This document shows positions 26,356-35,485 of a stretch of 64,000 bases of DNA, piece after piece. A program made the position numbers and the translations under genes. The DNA lies in the NCBI GenBank assembly GCA_964369225.1, contig CAYJER010000008.1, forward strand, positions 1-64,000. The letters run 5' to 3'. This DNA comes from SIG603 sp964369225. GTDB taxonomy: Bacteria; Bacillota; Clostridia; Oscillospirales; Acutalibacteraceae. Numbering within the stretch: position 1 is the first letter of the stretch; every line of letters begins with the position of its first letter. The notes under the pieces are model-generated. The model was not told the origin of the DNA. It saw nothing but the letters and a program-made list of their open reading frames with translations, and did not search any database.

Positions 26356-29300
26356 TTATTCTAATATATCTTCGTCTTCTATTTCATCAATGAAATCTTC
26401 ATCTGCATCGTCTTCGATATCGTCAAAGTCTTCTACAAATCCGTCGTCTTCATCGTCAAAATCTATTAACGGTTCCTCATCTATTAGGTCGTCTGCAACC
26501 TCTGGCATTGTTGATTCAATCTCAACATCGCTATAGCACTGCATTCCTGTACCTGCTGGAATTAGCTTACCGATGATAACATTTTCTTTTAGACCTAACA
26601 ATGGGTCAACCTTACCCTTGATAGCAGCGTCTGTAAGAACTCTTGTAGTCTCTTGGAATGAAGCCGCAGAAAGGAATGAATCAGTAGCAAGTGAAGCCTT
26701 AGTAATACCTAGAAGCACTGGTATAAATGTAGCCTCTTTTAGACCTGTCTCACCGTTTGCCAATCTCTCTTGGATTTTCTCATTCTCTGAGTATACGTCG
26801 TATCTATCTACAAGTGAAGTAACTAGAAGCTTAGTGTCTCCTGCATCGTCAACTCTAACTTTTCTCATCATTTGGCGCACAATAACCTCGATATGCTTAT
26901 CGTTGATATCAACACCCTGTTGACGGTAAGTTTTTTGAACCTCTTGAATTAGGTAGTTTTGAACCGCTCCTGCACCGCTTATTGCTAGTACGTCATGCGG
27001 ATTAACTGAACCCTCTGTTATACGAGTTCCTTTTTCTATATAATCGCCCTCTGCAACAGTTACACGAGATGAGAACGGAATCATATAAGCTCTTTCGTCT
27101 GCTACCTCTGTGCTTGTTACAACAACATGGCGGTTACGTTTAATTTCTTCAAAACGAACATTACCTGAAATCTCACTTAAGATAGCTAAATTCTTAGGTT
27201 TTCTGCTCTCGAATAGCTCGTCAATTCTAGGCAAACCTTGAGTGATATCTTCACCACTGGCAACACCACCGGTATGGAAAGTTCTCATTGTAAGCTGTGT
27301 ACCAGGCTCACCGATAGATTGAGCGGCGATAATACCAACAGCCTCACCAACTTGAACAGGCTTACCATTTGCTAGTGATGCACCATAGCATTTCTTACAA
27401 ACACCATGTTTAGCACGGCAATTTAAGATAGATCTAATTACTACACTCTTAGCGCCAGCACCGATAATAATCTTAGCATGGTCGTCGTTCATTAGTGTAT
27501 CTTTAGAAACAAGAACATTACCATTCTCATCCTTAAAGTCTTCCATTAGGTATCTGCCTATTAAACGCTCATCCATAAGCTCAATTGTCTCATGACCAGC
27601 TGTGATATCGAATACCTCTAAGCCCTCTTTAGTGTTACAGTCTTCCTCACGGATGATAACATCTTGAGAAACATCAACCAAACGACGTGTTAGGTAACCT
27701 GAGTCAGCAGTTCTAAGCGCTGTATCTGCAAGTCCTTTTCTAGCACCACGAGAAGAGATAAAGTATTCAAGAATATTCAGACCCTCACGGTAGTTAGCTC
27801 TGATAGGAATTTCGATTGTTTTACCTGATGTATTTGCGATAAGTCCACGCATACCTGCTAGCTGTCTAATCTGACTCATAGATCCACGAGCACCAGAGTC
27901 AGCCATCATGAATATAGGGTTATATTTGTTAAGACCAGCTTGAAGTTCTGATGTAACCTCGTTAGTAGCTTTTTCCCATGTTTTTAGAACAGCGTTGTAT
28001 CTTTCAGAATCAGAAAGTAAACCGAATTGGAAGTTCTCTGTGATAGATTCAATAGAAGCCTCTGCCTCTGCAATAATTCTCTTTTTAGCCTCTGGAATTG
28101 TAGCATCACTAACAGCAACAGTAATAGCACCAATAGTTGAGTACTTATAACCTTGAGACTTAATCTCGTCAAGCATTTCAGCAGCTTTTTCAGTTCCATG
28201 AACCTTGATACACTTCTCGATAAGTGGTCCTAACTGCTTTTTACCAACTAGGAAGTCGATCTCATATTTTAGGTAGTTCTCTTCCTTGCTTCTGTCGATA
28301 TATCCTAGATCTTGTGGAACTGGATTATTGAATATCATAAGTCCTACAGTAGTATCAACTAGACCTGTATATACAGTTCCGTTAATTTCTACTGAACGTC
28401 TAATTTTAATCTTTGAGTGAAGAGTGATGTCTTTTGCATCATAAGCCATTAATGCCTCTTCAGGGTCTTTAAATGCCTTGCCCTCACCCTTTTCACCGTC
28501 TTTATCAAGTGTTAGGTAGTAAGAACCTAGAATCATATCCTGTGATGGAACCGCAACAGGCTTACCATCAGATGGCTTTAATAGGTTGTTTGCAGCAAGC
28601 ATTAAGAATCTAGCCTCTGCTTGTGCCTCTGCTGATAAAGGAATGTGTATAGCCATTTGGTCGCCGTCGAAGTCAGCGTTATAAGCTGTACAAACTAGTG
28701 GGTGAAGTTTTAAAGCTCTACCCTCAACTAGTACTGGTTCAAAGGCTTGAATACCAAGTCTGTGAAGTGTCGGCGCACGGTTTAAAAGAACTGGGTGGTT
28801 CTTGATAACTATTTCTAGTGCATCCCAAACCTCTGGTTTAACTCTTTCAACTGCTTTTCTAGCAGCTTTAATGTTTCCAGCAGCACCTGTCTCTACAAGA
28901 CGCTTCATAACAAATGGTTTAAATAGCTCAAGAGCCATCTCTTTAGGAACACCACATTGATACATCTTAAGTTCAGGTCCTACAACGATAACAGAACGTC
29001 CTGAATAGTCAACACGTTTACCAAGTAGGTTTTGACGGAAACGACCTTGCTTACCTTTTAGCATGTCAGATAATGACTTAAGTGGTCTATTGTTAGGTCC
29101 TGTAACAGGTCTTCCACGTCTGCCGTTGTCTATAAGTGCATCAACTGCCTCTTGTAACATACGTTTTTCGTTTCTGATAATGATATCAGGAGCACCTAAC
29201 TCTAAAAGTCTTTCAAGACGATTATTACGGTTGATAACTCTTCTGTATAAATCGTTAAGGTCAGAAGTTGCAAAACGTCCACCATCAAGTTGAACCATTG

Positions 29301-30018
29301 GGCGAATGTCAGGCGGAATTACTGGAACAACATTTAATATCATCCATTCAGGTCTGTTGCCTGAAATTCTAAATGCCTCTACAACTTCTAGTCTTTTTAA
29401 AATTCTAACTCTTTTTTGCCCAGCAGCTGTCTCTAGCTCTTCTTTTAATTGCTTAGCAGTTACGTCTACATCAACACCTGCTAAAAGTTTTTGAATAGCC
29501 TCTGCACCCATGCTGGCATCAAAATCGTCGTCATATTTCTCTCTTAATTCTCTGTACTCTTTCTCGGATAGAGTTTGCATCTTTGAAAGTTCTTTTACAG
29601 AGCCTGGGTCTGTTACTATATAAAGTGCAAAGTAAATTACTTTTTCAAGCACACGAGGAGAAAGGTCTAGTATTAGTCCCATTCTTGATGGAATACCTTT
29701 AAAATACCAGATATGTGAGACAGGAGCTGCAAGCTCTATATGTCCCATTCTCTCACGTCTTACTTTAGATCTTGTAACTTCAACGCCACAACGATCACAA
29801 ACTTTGCCTTTGTATCTAATTCTTTTGTACTTTCCGCAGTGGCATTCCCAGTCCTTTTGAGGTCCAAAAATCTTTTCGCAGAAAAGTCCGTCTTTTTCCG
29901 GCTTTAAAGTACGGTAGTTTATTGTCTCTGGCTTTCTTACCTCACCATGTGACCATCCACGTACTTGGTCGGGAGAAGCCAGTCCTATCTTTATAGAGTC
30001 GAATACGTTAAATTCCAT
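26356..30018 (-). CDS. rpoC: DNA-directed RNA polymerase subunit beta'
   Basis: 1220 residues. N-terminal zinc ribbon CHCGKY...CDRCGVEVT (about 59-80), catalytic Mg2+ motif NADFDGDQMAIHIPLS (about 445-460), bridge helix and trigger loop region (GEPGTQLTMRTFHTGG), and second zinc site CRAKHGVCKKCYG. The C-terminus is a very acidic tail (about 60 residues rich in D/E). Starts 15 bp after rpoB with GGGAGGA, and ends at a strong terminator. Confidence 0.98.
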   Translation of the reverse strand: MEFNVFDSIKIGLASPDQVRGWSHGEVRKPETINYRTLKPEKDGLFCEKIFGPQKDWECHCGKYKRIRYKGKVCDRCGVEVTRSKVRRERMGHIELAAPVSHIWYFKGIPSRMGLILDLSPRVLEKVIYFALYIVTDPGSVKELSKMQTLSEKEYRELREKYDDDFDASMGAEAIQKLLAGVDVDVTAKQLKEELETAAGQKRVRILKRLEVVEAFRISGNRPEWMILNVVPVIPPDIRPMVQLDGGRFATSDLNDLYRRVINRNNRLERLLELGAPDIIIRNEKRMLQEAVDALIDNGRRGRPVTGPNNRPLKSLSDMLKGKQGRFRQNLLGKRVDYSGRSVIVVGPELKMYQCGVPKEMALELFKPFVMKRLVETGAAGNIKAARKAVERVKPEVWDALEIVIKNHPVLLNRAPTLHRLGIQAFEPVLVEGRALKLHPLVCTAYNADFDGDQMAIHIPLSAEAQAEARFLMLAANNLLKPSDGKPVAVPSQDMILGSYYLTLDKDGEKGEGKAFKDPEEALMAYDAKDITLHSKIKIRRSVEINGTVYTGLVDTTVGLMIFNNPVPQDLGYIDRSKEENYLKYEIDFLVGKKQLGPLIEKCIKVHGTEKAAEMLDEIKSQGYKYSTIGAITVAVSDATIPEAKKRIIAEAEASIESITENFQFGLLSDSERYNAVLKTWEKATNEVTSELQAGLNKYNPIFMMADSGARGSMSQIRQLAGMRGLIANTSGKTIEIPIRANYREGLNILEYFISSRGARKGLADTALRTADSGYLTRRLVDVSQDVIIREEDCNTKEGLEVFDITAGHETIELMDERLIGRYLMEDFKDENGNVLVSKDTLMNDDHAKIIIGAGAKSVVIRSILNCRAKHGVCKKCYGASLANGKPVQVGEAVGIIAAQSIGEPGTQLTMRTFHTGGVASGEDITQGLPRIDELFESRKPKNLAILSEISGNVRFEEIKRNRHVVVTSTEVADERAYMIPFSSRVTVAEGDYIEKGTRITEGSVNPHDVLAISGAGAVQNYLIQEVQKTYRQQGVDINDKHIEVIVRQMMRKVRVDDAGDTKLLVTSLVDRYDVYSENEKIQERLANGETGLKEATFIPVLLGITKASLATDSFLSAASFQETTRVLTDAAIKGKVDPLLGLKENVIIGKLIPAGTGMQCYSDVEIESTMPEVADDLIDEEPLIDFDDEDDGFVEDFDDIEDDADEDFIDEIEDEDILE

Positions 30019-30033
30019 TTAATTGTCCTCCCG

Positions 30034-33000
30034 TTATATAAATTCTTCTTCATTTAGTAAATCATCAATTGAGAAGTTATCGTCCTCGCCACCGAATCCG
30101 AACTCGTCCTCAGCACCAAACTCATCTTCATCAATGTCTTCAACTGAATAGCCTTCTAAATCATCGGCTACGTTCTCTTCTTCAAGTGATGGAACTACAG
30201 GTGTTAAACCTAGGTCGTCATCCTCGTCAAAGTTTTGTTTTAGGTCAATTTCTTGACCCTCTTTATCCATAACCTTCATGTCTAGTCCTAGTGCTTGAAG
30301 CTCTTTAATAAGAACCTTGAATGACTCAGGAATACCAGGTTTTGGAATATTTTGTCCTTTAACTATAGCCTCATATGTCTTAACACGTCCTACAACGTCA
30401 TCTGACTTAACTGTTAGAATTTCTTGTAGAGTATAAGCTGCACCATAAGCCTCAAGCGCCCAAACTTCCATCTCACCGAAACGTTGTCCACCGAATTGAG
30501 CTTTACCACCCAATGGTTGTTGAGTAACAAGTGAGTAAGGACCTGTACTTCTAGCATGGATTTTATCATCAACCAAGTGGTGAAGTTTTAGGTAATACAT
30601 GTAACCAACAGTTACAGGGTTATCAAAGTACTCACCTGTTCTACCGTCACGCAACATAAACTTACCGTCTTCTCTCATGCCTGCCTCTCTAAAGCAGTCT
30701 CTGATATCTGACTCGTGAGCGCCGTCGAATACTGGTGTCATAACATGCCAACCTAATGCGCATGCAGCCATACCTAAGTGAACCTCAAGAACCTGTCCGA
30801 TGTTCATACGTGATGGAACGCCCAATGGGTTTAGAACGATGTCTAGCGGAGTACCGTCTGGCAAGAATGGCATTTCTTCCATTGGTAAAATACGTGATAC
30901 AACACCCTTGTTACCATGACGACCAGCCATTTTATCTCCAACTGAAATTTTTCTCTTTTGAGCAATATAACATCTTACAACCTTGTTTACACCAGGGCTT
31001 AGCTCGTCATGGCTGTTCTCTCTTGTAAACACTTTAATGTCAACAATAACGCCTCTTTCACCATTTGGAACTCTTAGTGAAGTATCTCTTACTTCTCTTG
31101 CCTTTTCACCAAAGATTGCACGCAGTAGTCTTTCTTCTGCTGTGTAGTCTGGCTCTCCCTTTGGAGTAACCTTACCTACTAGAATATCTCCTGCTCTAAC
31201 CTCTGCACCTACTCTTATTATACCTCTTTCATCAAGGTCACGCAGTAGATCTTCATTAACATTTGGAATGTCTCTTGTAATCTCTTCTGCACCAAGTTTA
31301 GTGTCTCTTGCTTCCATCTCATATTCTTCAATATGGATAGATGTATATACATCGTCTCTAACGATTTTCTCGTTTAAAAGAACCGCATCTTCATAGTTAT
31401 AGCCTTCCCATGTCATGAAGCCTATAAGTGCGTTCTTACCTAGTGAAATCTCACCGTTTTTAATACCAGGGCCATCGGCTATAACTGTGCCTTTTTCAAC
31501 TCTTTCACCTACAGAAACTATAGGGTTTTGGCTGATACAAGTACTTTGGTTAGAACGAATAAATTTAATAATTGAGTAGTCATCAATGTCGCCGTTATCT
31601 GCTGTAACTCTAACAAAGTCAGCACTTACGCTCTTGACAACACCACCACGTTTTGCAAGTACGCAAACGCCTGAGTCAACACCAGCTTTGTACTCCATAC
31701 CTGTTCCAACGAATGGACGTTGTGTTTTTAATAGAGGAACCGCTTGCTTCTGCATGTTTGATCCCATCAAAGCACGGTTAGCGTCATCGTTTTCTAAGAA
31801 AGGAATCATCGCTGTAGCTACTGAAACTACCATTCTAGGTGAGATATCCATAAAGTCTACACGGTTAGGAACTATCTCTATAAACTCACCTCTGTGACGG
31901 CAAACTATCTTTGAATTAACAAATGATTGCTCGGCATCTAGTGGCTCATTAGCCTGTGCTACTGTGTACTCATCTTCAACATCGCCAGTCATATATACAA
32001 CTTCTGATGTTACAACACCGCTCTCTTTATCTACTTTTCTAAAAGGAGTCTCAATAAAACCATACTCATTTATCTTAGCAAATGTAGCAAGGTAAGAGAT
32101 AAGACCGATGTTAGGTCCCTCTGGAGTTTCGATAGGACACATACGACCATAGTGTGTATAGTGAACGTCACGAACCTCGAAAGACGCTCTATCTCTTGAA
32201 AGACCACCAGGACCTAGGGCTGAAAGTCTTCTTTTGTGTGTTAATTCTGAAAGTGGATTTGTTTGATCCATGAACTGTGAAAGTGGAGATGAACCAAAGA
32301 ACTCTTTAATAGCCGCAACAACAGGGCGGATATTTATTAAAGATGCAGGAGTCAAAGTGTCTTGATCCTGTGCTTGAAGTGTCATTCTCTCTCTTATAAC
32401 TCTTTCAAGTCTTGAGAAACCAATTCTAAATTGGTTTTGTAAAAGCTCACCTACTGAACGGATACGACGATTACCTAAGTGGTCGATATCGTCTTTTTGT
32501 CCTATACCTACTGCTAGACAATTCATATAGTTGATAGTTGAGAATATATCATCAAGTAAAATTGTGTTAGGGATAAGATCCGCAATATTTGCTCTTAGGG
32601 CATCTTTTAAGTCTTCTTCATCCTCGAACTCTTCAAGAAGTGGAGCTAAAACAGAGAATTTAACTCTCTCGTTAATTCCGCACTCTTCTTTAGCATCGAA
32701 TGAAACATACTTAGAAATATCAACCATTCCGTTAGAAATAATTTTAACCTCTTTACCGTTAAGGTCAACAAAAGCCTCTGTTACACCAGCGTCATCAATA
32801 GCCTCTGCTAGTTCTCTTGAAATCATTTGTCCAGCGTCTGCCATAAGCTCGCCTGTGTAGGCATTCATTATAGGTTGAGTTAGTTTTTGTCCTTGAAGTC
32901 TGCCAGCTAGAGCCAACTTCTTATTAAATTTATATCTGCCAACTCTTGACATGTCATATCTTCTAGGATCAAAGAATAACATATCGATATGAGCTTGTGC

Positions 33001-33753
33001 GCTCTCTATTGTTGGAGGCTCACTAGGACGAAGTTTCTTATAAACTTCAAATAGAGCTTCTTCTTTATTGCTACAATTATCTTTTTCAAGTGTAGCTAAA
33101 ATTCTCTCATCTTCTCCAAAATAATCAAGAATTTGTGTATCTGTAGCAAGACCTAATGCACGTGCAAAAACAGTGATAGGGATTTTACGGTTTTTATCGA
33201 TACGAACATAAAACACGTCGTTTACGTCGTTCTCATACTCAAGCCACGCACCTCTATTAGGAATAACAGTAGAACTAAACAGCTCTTTACCTGTTTTATC
33301 GTAATCCATTTTATAGTATACACCCGGGCTTCTTACAAGTTGAGAAACAATAACACGCTCAGCACCATTAATAACAAAAGTTCCGCTTTCTGTCATTAGT
33401 GGGAAATCACCCATGTAAACTTCTGTCTCTTTAATCTCGCCTGTAGCATGATTAACAAGTGAAGCAGTTACATATAAAGTTGTAGCATAGGTAGCGTCAC
33501 GCTCTTTGCACTCTGTAACGCTATAGTTTGACTTCTCGCCAAGTCTGTAACCTTTAAAGTTAAGCTCTAGGTTTCCGTTAAAATCCGTAATGCCGGAAAC
33601 ATCCTTAAATACCTCTTTTAAACCCTCTTTAATAAACCAGTCGTAGGAAATTTTTTGTACCTCGATTAAGTTTGGCATTTCAAGAACTTCATCTATCTTT
33701 GAAAAACTCATTCTGGTATTTTTTCCAAGTTTTACAGGTTTTACATTTGCCAT
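30034..33753 (-). CDS. rpoB: DNA-directed RNA polymerase subunit beta
   Basis: 1239 residues. The rifampicin pocket reads FGSSPLSQFMDQTNPLSEL followed by THKRRLSALGPGG, that is, with the sensitive-type Asp, His and Ser residues. GPNIGLISYLATFAKINEYG and the active-site GYNYEDAVLLNE and KMAGRHGNKGVVS are intact. An acidic ~90-residue C-terminal tail matches that of RpoC in style. It is the first gene of its transcript: rplKAJL, which usually precede rpoB, are absent, replaced by an unrelated GNAT/MarR unit ending in its own terminator. Confidence 0.98.
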   Translation of the reverse strand: MANVKPVKLGKNTRMSFSKIDEVLEMPNLIEVQKISYDWFIKEGLKEVFKDVSGITDFNGNLELNFKGYRLGEKSNYSVTECKERDATYATTLYVTASLVNHATGEIKETEVYMGDFPLMTESGTFVINGAERVIVSQLVRSPGVYYKMDYDKTGKELFSSTVIPNRGAWLEYENDVNDVFYVRIDKNRKIPITVFARALGLATDTQILDYFGEDERILATLEKDNCSNKEEALFEVYKKLRPSEPPTIESAQAHIDMLFFDPRRYDMSRVGRYKFNKKLALAGRLQGQKLTQPIMNAYTGELMADAGQMISRELAEAIDDAGVTEAFVDLNGKEVKIISNGMVDISKYVSFDAKEECGINERVKFSVLAPLLEEFEDEEDLKDALRANIADLIPNTILLDDIFSTINYMNCLAVGIGQKDDIDHLGNRRIRSVGELLQNQFRIGFSRLERVIRERMTLQAQDQDTLTPASLINIRPVVAAIKEFFGSSPLSQFMDQTNPLSELTHKRRLSALGPGGLSRDRASFEVRDVHYTHYGRMCPIETPEGPNIGLISYLATFAKINEYGFIETPFRKVDKESGVVTSEVVYMTGDVEDEYTVAQANEPLDAEQSFVNSKIVCRHRGEFIEIVPNRVDFMDISPRMVVSVATAMIPFLENDDANRALMGSNMQKQAVPLLKTQRPFVGTGMEYKAGVDSGVCVLAKRGGVVKSVSADFVRVTADNGDIDDYSIIKFIRSNQSTCISQNPIVSVGERVEKGTVIADGPGIKNGEISLGKNALIGFMTWEGYNYEDAVLLNEKIVRDDVYTSIHIEEYEMEARDTKLGAEEITRDIPNVNEDLLRDLDERGIIRVGAEVRAGDILVGKVTPKGEPDYTAEERLLRAIFGEKAREVRDTSLRVPNGERGVIVDIKVFTRENSHDELSPGVNKVVRCYIAQKRKISVGDKMAGRHGNKGVVSRILPMEEMPFLPDGTPLDIVLNPLGVPSRMNIGQVLEVHLGMAACALGWHVMTPVFDGAHESDIRDCFREAGMREDGKFMLRDGRTGEYFDNPVTVGYMYYLKLHHLVDDKIHARSTGPYSLVTQQPLGGKAQFGGQRFGEMEVWALEAYGAAYTLQEILTVKSDDVVGRVKTYEAIVKGQNIPKPGIPESFKVLIKELQALGLDMKVMDKEGQEIDLKQNFDEDDDLGLTPVVPSLEEENVADDLEGYSVEDIDEDEFGAEDEFGFGGEDDNFSIDDLLNEEEFI

Positions 33754-33915
33754 AGTACTTACAGCTCCATTCTTTTATAAAGTTTGTTTGTGCGACAACT
33801 TTTCTTCAAAATAACCATAAGAACTGCCGGTCGCTTTTTTCCAGTTTTACACGAGAAATAATCTCTTTTTAAAGCCTATTTTAGCCTAAAAAGGTATATA
33901 TTCCCATGATTATGC

Positions 33916-33952
33916 AGTATAATATTATATAATGAAAATGTCAATCTGTCAA
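33916..33952 (-). promoter_or_regulatory. Overlapping promoters of rpoBC
   Basis: Two registers 8 bp apart, each with 17-bp spacing: TTGACA (33947-33952) with TATAAT (33924-33929), and TTGACA (33939-33944) with TATACT (33916-33921). The leader to the rpoB ATG is about 155-165 nt; I saw no decisive structure in it. Confidence 0.75.
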
Positions 33953-33983
33953 GACCTTTTTATGAACTTTTTAAAAATTATTA

Positions 33984-34014
33984 AAAAAATGCACCCCATG
34001 TTATATGGGATGCA
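33984..34014 (-). terminator. Intrinsic terminator of the marR-GNAT unit
   Basis: TGCACCCCAT (33990-33999) with ATGGGATGCA (34005-34014), one G-T pair; the minus strand continues TTTTTTTAA. It insulates rpoB from the upstream unit. Confidence 0.8.
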
Positions 34015-34031
34015 ATTTTTATTTCTTTGAA

Positions 34032-34559
34032 TTACTCGAATATCTTCATTGGCATAGATTTAGTAAGTTCTTTAGCCTTAATTACATTGTAATCTTTATC
34101 GGTTGATAAAATATCAACAAACGGAGTTTTAAAACCTGCTTTAATTCCTGTATGAATAAAACCGTTTCGCTCGTAAAACGCTAGTCTTTTAACTCTTTGC
34201 TCATAGTTTTTTGCATTTTTGTCGTCCATTGTTTCTATAAAAAGTGTTATAGCTTTTTCGGGGTATTTCTCGAATAAAACATTTAACAGCTTTGAGCCAT
34301 AGCCTTTTGAATGTATTTCATCATTTATTGCAATGTAAAACACAAACAAAGTATCTTTTGATTCTATCGTAAATAGAATTCCTATAAACAAATCGCCTTC
34401 ATAATAGACTTTAAAATCGTAATTTTTCTTAAAGTATGTTATTAATCTTATAGCCCACATTGGAATAAGCTCTTCTTTTGGGAAAACTCTTTTCATAAAT
34501 TTGCAAACCTCTTTGTAATTAGAAAGTTTTGTCGATAAATTTTTTTCTGTTAAGTACAT
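34032..34559 (-). CDS. GNAT-family N-acetyltransferase
   Basis: 175 residues. The acetyl-CoA loop is visible as DEIHSKGYGSKLLNVLFE, preceded by a beta strand (SKDTLFVFYIAIND) and followed by RVKRLAFYERNGF, the typical last helix/strand of the fold. Substrate unknown. It lies 45 bp downstream of the MarR regulator and shares its promoter, suggesting a role in resistance or detoxification under MarR control. Confidence 0.8.
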   Translation of the reverse strand: MYLTEKNLSTKLSNYKEVCKFMKRVFPKEELIPMWAIRLITYFKKNYDFKVYYEGDLFIGILFTIESKDTLFVFYIAINDEIHSKGYGSKLLNVLFEKYPEKAITLFIETMDDKNAKNYEQRVKRLAFYERNGFIHTGIKAGFKTPFVDILSTDKDYNVIKAKELTKSMPMKIFE

Positions 34560-34604
34560 ATGATTCTCCTTTACTGTCTAATTTCTTTGAATTGTGTTAA
34601 AATT

Positions 34605-35054
34605 TTAGTTATCGTCCCCTATATTATCTAGCATCATAACAGATAAATACTCAATTATTTCACAAAATACATCTACTTTTTCTTTACCGAATTTTTCTAA
34701 AATATCACTTTCTATTTCATCTTCATACGCTTTTGTTGTTTCGTAATCTTTTGGGCTATCAGGATTAATAGATAGATAAAATACTCGTTTATCGCTTTTG
34801 CTTTGTGTTCTTAAAATATATCCTTTGCTGCAAAGTTGATTTATCTTCTCTGTAACAGATGGTCTAGTAATTTTTAGTATGTCCGCAATTTGTGAAGACG
34901 TATATTTATTGGGATGTGCCTCTATAATATTAAGGTAAAGTGTATCATGGTATGACAATTTGCTCTTTTTATCATGGGAATAAAGTCTTTTCAGCTCGTA
35001 TAATGCTGTATCATGTGTTATTTTATTTAGTGCCTTTACTAATTTACCGCTCAT
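34605..35054 (-). CDS. MarR-family transcriptional regulator
   Basis: 149 residues with the MarR winged helix: TSSQIADILKITRPSVTEK is the recognition helix region and GYILRTQSKSDKRVFYLSI the wing. Flanking helices would form the dimer. Its promoter (35106-35134) overlaps three tandem 14-bp repeats, which points to autoregulation. Ligand unknown. Confidence 0.85.
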   Translation of the reverse strand: MSGKLVKALNKITHDTALYELKRLYSHDKKSKLSYHDTLYLNIIEAHPNKYTSSQIADILKITRPSVTEKINQLCSKGYILRTQSKSDKRVFYLSINPDSPKDYETTKAYEDEIESDILEKFGKEKVDVFCEIIEYLSVMMLDNIGDDN

Positions 35055-35079
35055 TGTTATACTCCTCTTAAATTGATAT

Positions 35080-35134
35080 ATTAAACTAACTATATTACAC
35101 TAACTATTTTACACTAACTATTTATTTTTGTCAA
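35080..35134 (-). promoter_or_regulatory. marR promoter with three tandem operator-like repeats
   Basis: Minus-strand TTGACA (35129-35134), 17-bp spacer, TAAAAT (35106-35111). Overlapping and following it are three direct 14-bp repeats (35080-35093, 35094-35107, 35108-35121), ATAGTTAGTGTAAA and two variants. Each holds TTAGTGTAA, a small imperfect dyad. Confidence 0.7.
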
Positions 35135-35200
35135 GTGAAAATTTAATCCTCTGTAGAAATACCTAAATTAAAAACCATGTTTTGTTAAAACGAACAAACT

Positions 35201-35328
35201 AATGTAGGGGACGGGTTTTCCGTCCCGTGGAAATTTAGCTAAAATCTCTAGTTTTACGGGACGGAAAACCCGACCCCTACATTGGTATTTATATAATCAA
35301 CACGTCTACACAGAGACCCTCCCCTACC
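35201..35328. repeat. Nested palindrome family, copy 6
   Basis: Inner arms 35201-35228 and 35256-35283 with the word GGGACGGGTTTTCCGTCCC (one deletion in the right arm). The right outer arm is AATCAACACGTCTACACAGA then GACCCTCCCCTACC (35294-35328). The flank TTGTTAAAACGAACAAACTA is also shared. It fills much of the marR-symporter gap. Confidence 0.85.
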
Positions 35329-35396
35329 AAATTTTAATAAATTTATTTTTTCCATACAAGACTTTTCACTTTATTAAAAATTTATTCAAATTCTAC

Positions 35397-35443
35397 TTGA
35401 CAAACTGACTTTTTCATGCTAAAATACTTTTACACGTAAAAGC
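35397..35443 (+). promoter_or_regulatory. Promoter of the sodium/solute symporter with dyad at the start site
   Basis: TTGACA (35397-35402), 17-bp spacer, TAAAAT (35420-35425). The start region carries CTTTTACACGTAAAAG (35428-35443), a perfect 6-bp dyad that could be an operator or a leader hairpin. Confidence 0.7.
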
Positions 35444-35485
35444 TTTAAAGCTTTTAAGCGATAAAGATTTAAAGGAGTGAACAAA

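Noticed and set aside
30034..33753. Rifampicin-resistance substitutions in rpoB
   Set aside because: The Asp, His and Ser positions of the pocket have the usual sensitive-type residues.
33754..33915. Attenuator or L10-type autoregulatory structure in the rpoB leader
   Set aside because: Only weak dyads are visible and no T-tract lies in a suitable place.
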